Shown piece by piece: positions 1 through 6,862 of a DNA stretch of 10,593 nucleotides. Positions within the stretch are counted from its first letter, which is position 1. The number at the start of each line of letters is the position of its first letter. A model generated the notes under the pieces. The model ran no database searches, was not told the origin of the DNA, and was given only the letters and a program-made list of their open reading frames with translations. Source of the stretch: Bacillota bacterium (lineage in GTDB: Bacteria; Bacillota; Bacilli; Calditerricolales; Calditerricolaceae); assembly GCA_017577925.1 (NCBI GenBank), contig PKQU01000053.1:1-10593 (forward strand), written 5' to 3'. Both the position numbers and the translations under genes were made by a program.

Positions 1-653
1 ACGCCCCGCCGTTCCTGCTTCTCGAGTGGATCGAGCGGGAACCGAACCATGCTGAAGCGGCTGTTGCACTGGGAGAGGGGCTGGCGCGCCAGCACCGCGT
101 GTGCGGCTCCGCCTACGGCTGGGACGGGGGCAGCTTTCTCGGGCCGCTTCCCTTCCCCGCGGGGTGGCGTCCAGACTGGCCGACCTATTACCGCGACCTG
201 CGCCTCGCTCCCCTCGTGGCCGAAGCGGACCGGCGGGGGCTTCTAAATGCCGAGCGCGCCGCCCGCCTGCGCAAGCTGCTCGATCGCCTCGAGGATTGGC
301 TGGCGCATCGCCCCGACCCGGCGTTGCTTCACGGCGACCTGTGGGGCGGAAACTGGATGGTCGGGTTCCCGGTCTCACCGGGTGGCGACGAAGCGAACCG
401 GCAGTCCCGCCCGTATCTGATCGATCCGGCCGCTTTCTACGGCGATCCGGAACTGGACCTGGCGATGACGGAGCTCTTCGGCGGCTTTCCGCCGGCCTTC
501 TACGCCGCATACCGGCGCGTGCGCCCGGTTGATCCGGGGTATCCGGACCGCCGTCCCCTGTACCAGCTCTATTACCTCCTCGCCCATCTCGTGCTGTTCG
601 GAGAAGGGTACGGCACGGCCGTCGACCGCATCCTGCGGCGGTACGTGGGCTGA
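1..653 (+). CDS. Fructosamine/ketosamine-3-kinase family protein, 5' truncated by window edge
   Basis: This is the 3' part of a fructosamine-kinase-family gene. The reading frame is open from base 3 with no credible start, so the N-terminus (roughly 70 residues in a typical 290-residue family member) lies outside the window. The visible 216 residues begin with FLLLEWIE, the conserved hinge-like strand of the family. Then come LGEGLARQHR (residues 23-32), the LGPLP...DWPTYYRDLRL segment (46-68), the catalytic loop LLHGDLWGGN (108-117, catalytic D112), and YLIDPAAFYGDPELDLAM (138-155, metal-binding D141). The C-terminal helices contain YLLAHLVLFGEGY. Known members phosphorylate protein-bound or free ketosamines in the cytoplasm so that the adduct falls off; the bacterial substrate is often unknown. 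It converges on dnaD and no strong plus-strand terminator follows. The family call is firm and the substrate is inferred. Confidence 0.9.
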   Translation, partial: APPFLLLEWIEREPNHAEAAVALGEGLARQHRVCGSAYGWDGGSFLGPLPFPAGWRPDWPTYYRDLRLAPLVAEADRRGLLNAERAARLRKLLDRLEDWLAHRPDPALLHGDLWGGNWMVGFPVSPGGDEANRQSRPYLIDPAAFYGDPELDLAMTELFGGFPPAFYAAYRRVRPVDPGYPDRRPLYQLYYLLAHLVLFGEGYGTAVDRILRRYVG

Positions 654-660
654 TCCGACC

Positions 661-698
661 AAAGTAAAACGCCCTCGGCCGCGTCGAGACCGAAGGCG
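661..698 (-). terminator. Rho-independent terminator of the asnS-dnaD unit
   Basis: Read on the minus strand, CGCCTTCGG (698-690) pairs with CCGAGGGCG (678-670) as a 9-bp stem with one U-G wobble and an 11-base loop. It is followed immediately by TTTTACTTT (669-661). On the plus strand the same stem has an A-C mismatch and no T run, so it terminates minus-strand transcription coming from dnaD. Confidence 0.8.
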
Positions 699-709
699 CC
701 GAGTTCAGC

Positions 710-738
710 ATGACACGCCGCCGGGGGCGGCATGTCAT
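710..738 (-). other. Second hairpin overlapping the dnaD stop codon
   Basis: The arms at 738-726 and 722-710 can pair over 13 bp with a 3-base loop. The only irregularity is a G-U wobble in minus-strand RNA; the same position is a C-A mismatch on the plus strand, which suggests the structure is meant for the minus strand. It contains the dnaD stop codon (737-735) and lies about 11 bases before the intrinsic terminator. No T run follows it, so it is more likely a 3'-end RNA-stabilising or termination-assisting element than a terminator by itself. Confidence 0.55.
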
Positions 739-1460
739 TTCGCGCTGACGGGATCCTCTTCCAACCAGTTGTAAAAGGTAAAGGGCTCTTCCTCCTCCGT
801 CTTTTGCGTCGGCGTGTGCAGCGGCGACCGCTTTTCCTTCCGTTCACGGAAGCGCTGGGCGTAGGCGCGGGCTTCTGCCGCCGTACGGATGCCGTTTTTG
901 TGCCACTCCAGGAGGATGCGGTCGATGTACCGGAAGTTGCGCTTTCCGCAGTACACCGCCTCGCGCAGGGCGGCCCGCACCAGCTCTTCGCTGTAACCGT
1001 CCTCTTCCAGCCACAGGGTGATGGCCTCGCATTCGAGGGGCGACAAGGGGCGGCCGAATTCCTTCTCAAACAGGCTGTAGAGATCGGTGGGCTCGTTTTG
1101 CGGGAGGCGGAGGGCCTCCCGCTGTTCCTCGGCCCACAGTTCGGCAAGCCGGCGATACAGCGGCGAGAGGTCAAAGCGTTCCATGGGCAGCCCCTGCTCG
1201 TCGGTCCCCTCTTCCACCGCCAGCACCCCCTGCTGGACGAGACGCTGCACCATCGACAGGATCTGCGTGGCGTCGGCCGACATGCGCGCTTCCAGCTCCC
1301 GCACCGAGGGAAACGCTTTTCCTTCGGCACGGAAGGCAATCAGGTGGATCAGAAACATCATTTCGTCGTCGCGAATGCCCAGCTTGCTGTAGTACCGGAG
1401 CAGCGCGTGCGGCAGGACGGTGACCGGCTCCTGCCACAGGCGGGCGACCCACGCGTCCAC
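735..1460 (-). CDS. dnaD: DnaD primosome / replication-initiation protein
   Basis: The 241-residue product matches DnaD in length (about 230 in B. subtilis) and plan. It has an N-terminal winged-helix DDBH1-type oligomerisation domain (about residues 15-105), then a linker. A C-terminal DDBH2 domain (about 125-195) ends in the diagnostic YxxxILxxW signature, seen as YIDRILLEWHKNGI (178-191). A charged tail follows (205-241: basic, then EEEE, then FTFYNWLEE). In Bacillus, DnaD binds DnaA and, with DnaB and DnaI, loads the replicative helicase at oriC and at restarted forks. The start is GTG at 1460, chosen because GGAGGGG lies 6 bases upstream. It follows asnS by 35 bases, so the two are probably co-transcribed. 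In B. subtilis nth follows dnaD; here the unit ends after dnaD with a terminator. Confidence 0.93.
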   Translation of the reverse strand: MDAWVARLWQEPVTVLPHALLRYYSKLGIRDDEMMFLIHLIAFRAEGKAFPSVRELEARMSADATQILSMVQRLVQQGVLAVEEGTDEQGLPMERFDLSPLYRRLAELWAEEQREALRLPQNEPTDLYSLFEKEFGRPLSPLECEAITLWLEEDGYSEELVRAALREAVYCGKRNFRYIDRILLEWHKNGIRTAAEARAYAQRFRERKEKRSPLHTPTQKTEEEEPFTFYNWLEEDPVSAK

Positions 1461-1495
1461 AGCTCTCCCCTCCGGTATTCGTTGGCGGTTCTCAC

Positions 1496-2785
1496 TTACG
1501 GGTGCAGCCGGTACAGCATGCGCGGGAACGGGATGGCCTCGCGCACGTGCTCAAGGCCGCAGATCCAGGCAATGGTCCGCTCCATGCCTAGGCCAAACCC
1601 GGAATGGGGCACAGTTCCGTAGCGGCGCAGGTCAAGGTACCAGCCGTAGGCCTCCATGGACAGGCCGTGCTCGGCAAAGCGCTGCTTGAGAAGTTCCGGA
1701 TCGTGGATGCGCTGGCTGCCGCCGATGATTTCGCCGTAGCCTTCGGGGGCGATCAGGTCGGCGCACAGCACCACCTCGGGGCGGTTGGGGTCCGGCTGCA
1801 TGTAGAAGGCCTTGATCTTCGCCGGGTAGTGGGTGATGAACACCGGCTTGTCGTGGGCTTCGGCGAGGGCCGTCTCCTCCGGCGCGCCGAAGTCCTCGCC
1901 CCACTCAATGGCATGGCCCTGCTTCTGCAGGAAGGCGATGGCCTCATCGTACGTCATGCGCGGGAACGGCGGGACCACCTTCTCCAGCTTCGCCGTGTCC
2001 CGGCCTAACGTGGCCAACTCCCGGGCGCAGTTTTTCAGCACCGACTGGACGATGTGGGACACGAGCTGCTCCTGAATCTCCAGGTTTTCCTCGTGCTCCA
2101 CGAAGGCCGCCTCCGGTTCCAGCATCCAGAACTCGATCAGGTGGCGGCGGGTTTTCGACTTTTCGGCGCGGAACGTGGGGCCCAGGGTGTAGACGCGGCC
2201 CAGGGCCATGGCTCCTGCCTCGGCATAGAGCTGGCCGCTCTGCGACAGGTACGCGTCTTCGTCGAAGTACTTGGTGTGAAACAGCGTCGTTGTGCCCTCG
2301 GCCGAGGTGGGCGTGAGGATGGGCGCGTCCATGCGCACAAAGCCGTGCTGGTTCAGCCATTCCTGGGCGGCGCGGAACACCTCGGCCCGGATGCGCAAGA
2401 TGGCGTTTTGGCGCGGCGTGCGGATCCACAGATGGCGGTGGTCCATCAAAAAGTCGACGCCGTGCTCCTTCAGGGCGATCGGGTACGGCTCGGCGATCTG
2501 GATGATGCGGATATCCTGGACGGCCAACTCGTATCCGCCGGGCGCGCGCGCGTCCTCCCGCACCGTGCCCGTTACGTACAGGGAGCTCTCCTGGGTCAGG
2601 CGGTTGGCCGCTTCCCACACCGATTCGGGAACCTCGTTTTTGACCAGAACGCCTTGGATAACGCCCGTTCCGTCACGCAGCTGCAAAAACTGGATCTTGC
2701 CGCTGGAGCGTTTGTTGTAAAGCCAGCACCCGATGGTGACGGCTTGTCCAACGTGGCGGCTTACCTGCGAGATGGTTGCCTTCAC
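1496..2785 (-). CDS. asnS: Asparaginyl-tRNA synthetase (AsnRS)
   Basis: A class IIb aminoacyl-tRNA synthetase that charges tRNA-Asn with asparagine in the cytoplasm. The 429 residues match the family length (430 in B. subtilis). Residues 1-100 form the OB-fold anticodon-binding domain (KRSSGKIQFLQLRDG at 25-39). The catalytic core carries the flipping-loop region near 160-175, motif 2 FRAE at 205-208, the LIAPEGYGEIIGGSQR segment (344-359), and motif 3 GFGLGMERTIAWI at 396-408. The start is GTG at 2785: it has GGAGG 8 bases upstream and gives an N-terminus MKATISQVSRHVGQ typical of the family. An in-frame ATG at 2830 overlaps the -10 box of the promoter, so it cannot be used from that promoter. 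It is the first gene of the asnS-dnaD unit. Confidence 0.96.
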   Translation of the reverse strand: MKATISQVSRHVGQAVTIGCWLYNKRSSGKIQFLQLRDGTGVIQGVLVKNEVPESVWEAANRLTQESSLYVTGTVREDARAPGGYELAVQDIRIIQIAEPYPIALKEHGVDFLMDHRHLWIRTPRQNAILRIRAEVFRAAQEWLNQHGFVRMDAPILTPTSAEGTTTLFHTKYFDEDAYLSQSGQLYAEAGAMALGRVYTLGPTFRAEKSKTRRHLIEFWMLEPEAAFVEHEENLEIQEQLVSHIVQSVLKNCARELATLGRDTAKLEKVVPPFPRMTYDEAIAFLQKQGHAIEWGEDFGAPEETALAEAHDKPVFITHYPAKIKAFYMQPDPNRPEVVLCADLIAPEGYGEIIGGSQRIHDPELLKQRFAEHGLSMEAYGWYLDLRRYGTVPHSGFGLGMERTIAWICGLEHVREAIPFPRMLYRLHP

Positions 2786-2828
2786 CTGTGTTCCCTCCGC
2801 TTCTGGCGTATCCCAAAAGCCGTTACCC

Positions 2829-2858
2829 ATTATACTGAACGGCCCGTTTGACCGTCAA
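2829..2858 (-). promoter_or_regulatory. Sigma-A promoter of asnS-dnaD
   Basis: On the minus strand, TTGACG (2858-2853) is separated by 18 bases from a perfect TATAAT (2834-2829). Transcription would begin near 2822, leaving a leader of about 37 bases before the GTG start at 2785. This is the best housekeeping promoter in the window. It lies after the aspB terminator-like hairpin, so asnS can be expressed independently of aspB. Confidence 0.85.
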
Positions 2859-2860
2859 AC
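2846..2860. promoter_or_regulatory. 15-bp palindrome covering the asnS -35 box (candidate operator)
   Basis: GTTTGAC-N-GTCAAAC is a perfect 7-1-7 inverted repeat that contains the whole -35 hexamer. A protein bound here would compete with RNA polymerase. It may also be partly fortuitous, since TTGAC is itself the -35 consensus and the mirrored GTCAA adds only a few extra matches. No regulator gene lies beside it. Confidence 0.4.
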
Positions 2861-2877
2861 GACGGCGCCGGTTGCCC

Positions 2878-2920
2878 AAAACGCAACCACCGGGGCCCCG
2901 ATCGGGGTGGCCCCGGTGGT
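2878..2920 (-). terminator. Terminator-like hairpin after aspB
   Basis: ACCACCGGGGCC (2920-2909) pairs perfectly with GGCCCCGGTGGT (2897-2886) over 12 bp. The 11-base loop has its own CCGATCGG palindrome. On the minus strand it is followed by TGCG and TTTT (2881-2878). The T run is short and offset by a few bases, so termination may be incomplete. Its position, 35 bases after the aspB stop and just upstream of the asnS promoter, supports a terminator. Confidence 0.65.
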
Positions 2921-2955
2921 GGCCCGGTCGTTCGCCGGATGGCTCCGACCGGCGA

Positions 2956-4137
2956 TTATCCGGAATGCCGCGCGACAAACCGCTTGATGCGGGCGACGGC
3001 TTCCTGGAGCGCCTCGAGCGACGTGGCGTAGGAGATGCGGATGTGGTGCGGGCATCCAAAGCCCGAACCCGGCACGACGGCCACCTTCTCCTCCTCCAGG
3101 AGCGCCTCGGCCCACGCGTCGGCATCGGCGAAGCCGCCCGCTTCGCACGCCTCGCGCACGTTGACGAAGGCGTAGAAGGCGCCGGCCGGCCACCGGCAGG
3201 TGATGCCGGGGATCTCGTTGAGGGCCGGGATGAGCCAGTCGCGCCGCTGGCGGAAGGCCCGCTTCATTTCCTCGAGGGCGTCCTGCGGCCCGGTGATCGC
3301 CTCCAGCGCGGCGTACTGGGCCGGCGTGGTCGGGTTGGAGGTGCTGTGGGATGACAGGTTGTTCATCGCGCGGATCACCTCGCGCGGCCCGGCGGCGTAC
3401 CCGATACGCCAGCCGGTCATCGAGTAGGGCTTGGAGACGCCGTTGACGGTGATCGTCCGCGCGTACACTTCGGGGCCGAGGGAGGCGATGGAAACGTGCT
3501 CGCCGTCATAGATCAGCTTTTCATAGATCTCGTCGGAGATGATCCAGATGTCGCGGCGAACGCACACCTCGGCCAACGCGGCCAGCTCGTCCCGCGTATA
3601 CACAGCCCCCGTCGGGTTGGAGGGCGAGTTGAGGATCACGGCCCGCGTGCGGTCGGTGATGGCCGCCTCGAGCTGTTCGGGGGTGATCTTGAACCCGTTT
3701 TCCTCCTTTCCTTCCACGAACACGGGCACCCCCTCGGCCAGCTTCACCTGTTCCGGGTAGCTGACCCAGTACGGAATGGGAACGATCACTTCATCCCCCG
3801 GGTCGACCAGTACCTGGAAGATATTGTACAGGGCGTGCTTGGCCCCGACGGTGACCGTCACCTGGTCCGGTGTGTAGGTGAGGCCGTTGTCCGCGCGCAA
3901 CTTTTCGGCGATGGCCTTGCGCAACTCGGGGATACCGGATGCCGCCGTGTACTTGGTGTGTCCGGCGCGCATGGCCCGCTCTGCCGCGACGATGATGTGT
4001 TCGGGCGTGTTGAAGTCCGGCTCCCCCGCGCCGAGGCCGATCACGTCGTGCCCCTGGGCGCGCAGTTCCTTGGCCTTAGCCGTGATGGCCAGCGTTGGGG
4101 ACGGCGAGAGGGCTTGAACCCGCTTGGCCAGACGCAT
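2956..4137 (-). CDS. aspB: Aspartate aminotransferase, class I PLP-dependent
   Basis: A cytoplasmic enzyme that exchanges the amino group between aspartate/oxaloacetate and 2-oxoglutarate/glutamate. The 393 residues match AspB of Bacillus and the thermophile-type AspAT (subgroup Ib). Visible signatures are GLGAGEPDF (34-42), VGAKHALYN (97-105), the SNPTG loop (173-177, N174 on the PLP ring), SDEIYE (201-206, D202 on the PLP nitrogen), and the PLP Schiff-base lysine K236 in NGVSKPYSMTGWRIGY. A C-terminal HIRISYAT supplies the substrate-carboxylate arginine. The start is ATG at 4137, with AGGAGGT 7 bases upstream. It precedes asnS as in Bacillus, where the order is ypmA-ypmB-aspB-asnS-dnaD. Related class I enzymes can accept prephenate or other amino acids, so substrate range is not settled by sequence alone. 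Confidence 0.93.
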   Translation of the reverse strand: MRLAKRVQALSPSPTLAITAKAKELRAQGHDVIGLGAGEPDFNTPEHIIVAAERAMRAGHTKYTAASGIPELRKAIAEKLRADNGLTYTPDQVTVTVGAKHALYNIFQVLVDPGDEVIVPIPYWVSYPEQVKLAEGVPVFVEGKEENGFKITPEQLEAAITDRTRAVILNSPSNPTGAVYTRDELAALAEVCVRRDIWIISDEIYEKLIYDGEHVSIASLGPEVYARTITVNGVSKPYSMTGWRIGYAAGPREVIRAMNNLSSHSTSNPTTPAQYAALEAITGPQDALEEMKRAFRQRRDWLIPALNEIPGITCRWPAGAFYAFVNVREACEAGGFADADAWAEALLEEEKVAVVPGSGFGCPHHIRISYATSLEALQEAVARIKRFVARHSG

Positions 4138-4152
4138 ACCGCCAACCTCCTG

Positions 4153-4182
4153 CGTATACCGTGTTTCTTACAACAAACGCAA
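4153..4182 (-). promoter_or_regulatory. Possible weak promoter of aspB
   Basis: In the 69-base gap between the protease stop and aspB, the minus strand has TTGCGT (4182-4177), an 18-base spacer and TATACG (4158-4153). The match is 3/6 and 4/6, so this is tentative. The gap has no convincing terminator, and aspB may equally be read from the upstream protease unit. Confidence 0.35.
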
Positions 4183-4206
4183 CACAGCAAGCCGTGGATT
4201 TCCCCA

Positions 4207-5703
4207 CTAGCTTACCATGTTGCGCGGCGAATGGGAAGTGAGGATTGTCCGCAAACGCGCGCCGTCGAGCCATTCCTCGTCGAGCAGGATTTGCGCGCCC
4301 TTGCGCAGTGCGTCGCGACGTTCCTCCAGCAGCGCGCGCGTGCGCGCCCACAGGTGGCGCACAATGGCCTCGTGCTCCCGCTGCAGGGCCGCTTTGTCCG
4401 CCGTCTCCCGATCGACCAGCCCTAAATCGGACAAGCCATGATCGATGATCTGGCGCACCATCTCCTGCACCTGGTCAAAATCGCCCCGCGCGCCGGTGCT
4501 GTACTCTCCGAACTCCAGCTCCTCGGCCACCGCCCCGGCGAGGGCGACCATGATGCGCGCCTCCAGCTGGGACCGCGTGTACAGGTACCGGTCGTCGGGT
4601 GGCGTCTGGCGCACATATCCGAGGGCCTGGCCGCGCGGCGCCAGCGCCACCTGGGCCACGGAACCCGGCCGCAACGCCTCGCTCACCAGGGCGTGGCCCA
4701 TCTCGTGAACCGCCACGCGTTCCTTCTCCTCGCGGCTGGCCTCGCGGTCGAGCACCTCGCCCATCATCACCTTGTCCACGGCTTTGGCAAAGTGGGCACG
4801 CGTGATGACGGGGCTGTCCTCGCGCAGGGCGTAGATGGCTGCCTCGTTGGCCACACTTTCCAGCTGAGCGCCGGAGAAGCCGAAGGTGTCTTTGGCCAGC
4901 TGGACCAGGTCCACATCGTCGGCCAACGGCTTGTTTCGCGTATGCAGGCGAAGGATGGCCTCCCGGGCGCGGCGGTCGGGCAGCGGTACGGCAATGTGGC
5001 GGTCGAACCGTCCCGGTCGGAGGAGAGCGGGATCGAGCATGTCCAGACGATTTGTCGCCGCGATCACGAGGATGCGCGGGTTTTCGTTCGCGTTCAGCCC
5101 ATCCATTTCGGTAAGCAGCTGGTTCAGCGTCTGGTCGTATTCGCGATTGAGGCCGCCTTCGCGCTTGCCGCCGATGGCGTCGATCTCGTCAATGAAGATG
5201 ATCCCGCTCGTTTTCCTGCGCGCGTTGGCTTGGGCACGCACCTGGCGAAACAGCTCGCGCACGCGCTGCGCGCCGACGCCAACATACATTTGGATAAAAT
5301 CGGATCCCGAGGCGGCGACGAAGACGGAGTCGGTGTAGGCGGCCGCCGCTTTGGCCAGCAGCGTCTTCCCCGTCCCCGGCGGACCGTACAGCAGGATGCC
5401 CTTGAGGGGCCGGATCCCGTAGCGCTGCGCCTTCTCGGGGTCGCGCAGAAACTCGAGCGCCTCCATCAGTTCGCGCTTGGCGTGCTCCTGCCCGCCGATC
5501 TGGTCAAACGCAAAATGGGTCGCTTCACAGGCCCGCGCGAACGACGCATCCCGGCGCGGGAAGGGCATCCCCTGCGCGCGCGCCAGGAACACAAATGCCC
5601 CGGCGAGGACCAGCACGAGGAGAGCGGGCCACACGCGGGAGCCGATGGTTACCAGGAAGAGTCCGGCGCCCAGGGCCGCTCCGAACAGCACGTCTCTTTT
5701 CAC
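4207..5703 (-). CDS. FtsH-like membrane AAA+ zinc metalloprotease lacking the extracytoplasmic domain
   Basis: The 498-residue protein has the FtsH architecture in shortened form. Two membrane segments (about 5-21 and 25-42) are joined by only a few residues, where standard FtsH has about 70-75 extracytoplasmic residues. The AAA+ module has Walker A GPPGTGKT (107-114), pore loop MYVGVGA (139-145, Tyr where FtsH usually has Phe), Walker B IIFIDEID (168-175), and a second region of homology NRLDMLDPALLRPGRFD (218-234). The M41 peptidase domain has HEMGH (333-337; Zn ligands H333 and H337, catalytic E334) and the likely third ligand D408 in TGARGDFD. ATP-driven degradation of membrane or cytoplasmic proteins is expected. 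The start is GTG at 5703 with GGAGGT 6 bases upstream. It overlaps the previous gene's stop by four bases (GTGA), implying translational coupling. It is probably a paralogue of the main FtsH; substrates are unknown. Confidence 0.88.
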   Translation of the reverse strand: MKRDVLFGAALGAGLFLVTIGSRVWPALLVLVLAGAFVFLARAQGMPFPRRDASFARACEATHFAFDQIGGQEHAKRELMEALEFLRDPEKAQRYGIRPLKGILLYGPPGTGKTLLAKAAAAYTDSVFVAASGSDFIQMYVGVGAQRVRELFRQVRAQANARRKTSGIIFIDEIDAIGGKREGGLNREYDQTLNQLLTEMDGLNANENPRILVIAATNRLDMLDPALLRPGRFDRHIAVPLPDRRAREAILRLHTRNKPLADDVDLVQLAKDTFGFSGAQLESVANEAAIYALREDSPVITRAHFAKAVDKVMMGEVLDREASREEKERVAVHEMGHALVSEALRPGSVAQVALAPRGQALGYVRQTPPDDRYLYTRSQLEARIMVALAGAVAEELEFGEYSTGARGDFDQVQEMVRQIIDHGLSDLGLVDRETADKAALQREHEAIVRHLWARTRALLEERRDALRKGAQILLDEEWLDGARLRTILTSHSPRNMVS

Positions 5704-6233
5704 GTTCTGACCTCCCTTCGCCCCGGTGCCTCGCCGTACGGAACCACAAGAACCAGCTCCTCGTCGTCCCGTTTGAGCGCGATGTACAGCCGGCGTTCAT
5801 CCAAAAAGACGTCGCTGCGGTCGAGGCGGTACCGCCCTTTCCACGCTGCCGCGACGGACGGGATGCGCGTGTATTCGCCTTTCTCTAGCGCTTCCAGCAC
5901 GGCAAAGGATTCGCGATACCAAATCTCTTCCAGCGGCGACGGCTTGTTCTCGACGCGGATGAGCACCTCGCGCCCGCCTGCGGCTTTCGTCAGCGTCTGG
6001 TCCAGCTGGTGAAAGGTGCGGGCTGCATTGGCATCGGGGTCAAGCTGCACGTCCACGACAACGGCCGACGGGGTGACGTTCACGCCGGTCACATGGATAT
6101 GGGGAACGCCCGCCAGCGCCTGACGGATGGGCGCTTCCACGGCCAACCGCTCGTAGCCGAACCACCCGGTCAGGAGGAGGGCAAACGTTGCGAACAGGGA
6201 AACAAGCACGACGATCGGTCGGGTTGGTTTCAC
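5700..6233 (-). CDS. Unrecognised bitopic membrane protein coupled to the FtsH-like protease
   Basis: I do not recognise a family. The 177-residue product starts KPTRP (positive, cytoplasmic), has one transmembrane helix at about 7-26, and then a soluble domain of about 150 residues predicted outside the membrane. That domain has alternating strands such as HIHVTGVNV (45-53) and VVVDVQLDPDA (58-68), a helical stretch around ESFAVLEALEKGEY (108-121), and further strands (RRLYIALKR, ELVLVVPYG). No cysteine is seen. The start is GTG at 6233, chosen for GGGGGAG 5 bases upstream; a longer in-frame form to 6296 would run over the promoter. Its TGA overlaps the protease GTG by four bases, so the two are probably made together. 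A role as partner, adaptor or substrate-presenting subunit of the protease is inferred only from this. Confidence 0.8.
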   Translation of the reverse strand: MKPTRPIVVLVSLFATFALLLTGWFGYERLAVEAPIRQALAGVPHIHVTGVNVTPSAVVVDVQLDPDANAARTFHQLDQTLTKAAGGREVLIRVENKPSPLEEIWYRESFAVLEALEKGEYTRIPSVAAAWKGRYRLDRSDVFLDERRLYIALKRDDEELVLVVPYGEAPGRREVRT

Positions 6234-6286
6234 GGTTTCTCCCCCTTCTCTTTTTCCTGAATGGGGCGGAACGTTTTCATAATCCA

Positions 6287-6332
6287 AGTATAACAAACAC
6301 CAAATAGAATCTGATTATAATATTCCTGTCAA
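6287..6332 (-). promoter_or_regulatory. Promoter region of the membrane protein / FtsH-like unit
   Basis: This is an AT-rich island in a GC-rich window with two overlapping sigma-A candidates on the minus strand. One is a perfect TTGACA (6332-6327), a 17-base spacer and a poor TTCTAT (6309-6304). The other is an extended -10, TGTTATACT, with the hexamer TATACT at 6292-6287 and no good -35. Either leaves a leader of about 45-65 bases before the GTG at 6233. The island follows the tseB terminator directly, marking the start of a new transcription unit. Confidence 0.65.
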
Positions 6333-6336
6333 TAAA

Positions 6337-6373
6337 GGCAAAAATAAATAAAGACGGCTTACGAAGCCGTCTT
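6337..6373 (-). terminator. Rho-independent terminator of ypmA-lipoprotein-tseB
   Basis: AAGACGGCTT (6373-6364) and AAGCCGTCTT (6360-6351) form a perfect 10-bp stem with a 3-base loop on the minus strand. It is followed by a T-rich tract TTTATTTATTTTT (about 6350-6338). The tseB stop codon TAA (6361-6359) begins in the loop, so the 5' arm is coding sequence for the last residues of TseB. Confidence 0.92.
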
Positions 6374-6862
6374 CAGCAAGCGATAGGTTTTGAGCAGTGC
6401 CCCGGTATAGAAGTCGAAGTAGGCGTAATGCTGGCGACCGGCCGCGTCGACGTAAGCGGCTTCCCACACCGGGCGCCCCTCCTCGATGCCCGACACGATG
6501 CGCCCGACGCGGGCCTTCGGGTCCTGGGCCAGAACCTGCGCCCGGATGTGCTCGCGGCTCACCCCTGCGGCCATGCGCTCGGCATGTACCGGGCCTTCCC
6601 CGTCGCGTCGCACCCAGGCCACCCACGCGTTCCCGTTCCGGTCTGTGCCGTAGAGGGCCAGGAACGCCTGGCGGCCGTGAAAGCGCTCCACGTGCGACAC
6701 GCGCACCAGCGGCGTGGCCTGGCCCACCTTCTGCAACAGTGCGGGCGTCACCCCTTCGTGGGCCTCAGCCGCCAGCGTGCGGTAGAGGGAGACGACGTGC
6801 CAACTCACCAGAACCATAAGCGCCACCAGCGTGGCGACAACGGCCATGCCCCTTGTGCTCAC
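6359..6862 (-). CDS. tseB: TseB-like (YpmB, DUF5590) membrane protein, cell-wall elongation regulator family
   Basis: This 167-residue protein has an N-terminal membrane anchor (about 6-27) followed by two small PepSY-like repeats outside the membrane. The first is VERFHGRQAFLALYGTDRNG (58-77); the second is VWEAAYVDAAGRQHYAYFDF (132-151), ending TGALLKTYRL. This arrangement and its place near ypmA and upstream of aspB match B. subtilis YpmB, renamed TseB. Published work there links it to PBP2A and lateral-wall synthesis. The GTG start at 6862 has its best Shine-Dalgarno (GGAGGG) about 14 bases away, which is long. The start lies about 10 bases after the frameshift-corrected stop of the upstream lipoprotein gene, or overlaps its uncorrected stop by 4 bases, so translation may rely on coupling. 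An ATG at 6847 is an alternative but would shorten the anchor. Confidence 0.82.
   Translation of the reverse strand: MSTRGMAVVATLVALMVLVSWHVVSLYRTLAAEAHEGVTPALLQKVGQATPLVRVSHVERFHGRQAFLALYGTDRNGNAWVAWVRRDGEGPVHAERMAAGVSREHIRAQVLAQDPKARVGRIVSGIEEGRPVWEAAYVDAAGRQHYAYFDFYTGALLKTYRLLKTAS

Noticed and set aside
732..1622. Long plus-strand open frames opposite dnaD and asnS, with similar ones opposite aspB, the protease and mtaD.
   Set aside because: They are antisense shadows of clearly identified genes, caused by high GC; they have no ribosome-binding sites or family features.
2786..2830. A longer asnS form starting at ATG 2830.
   Set aside because: The ATG overlaps the TATAAT of the promoter and has no ribosome-binding site; the GTG at 2785 has an ideal one and a family-like N-terminus.
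6232..6280. A 16-codon frame (ATG at 6280, ending in a TGA that overlaps the GTG at 6233) that could be a leader peptide for the membrane-protein gene.
   Set aside because: It has no ribosome-binding site and its start lies at or near the likely transcription start. The overlap with the downstream GTG is suggestive but not enough to call a gene.
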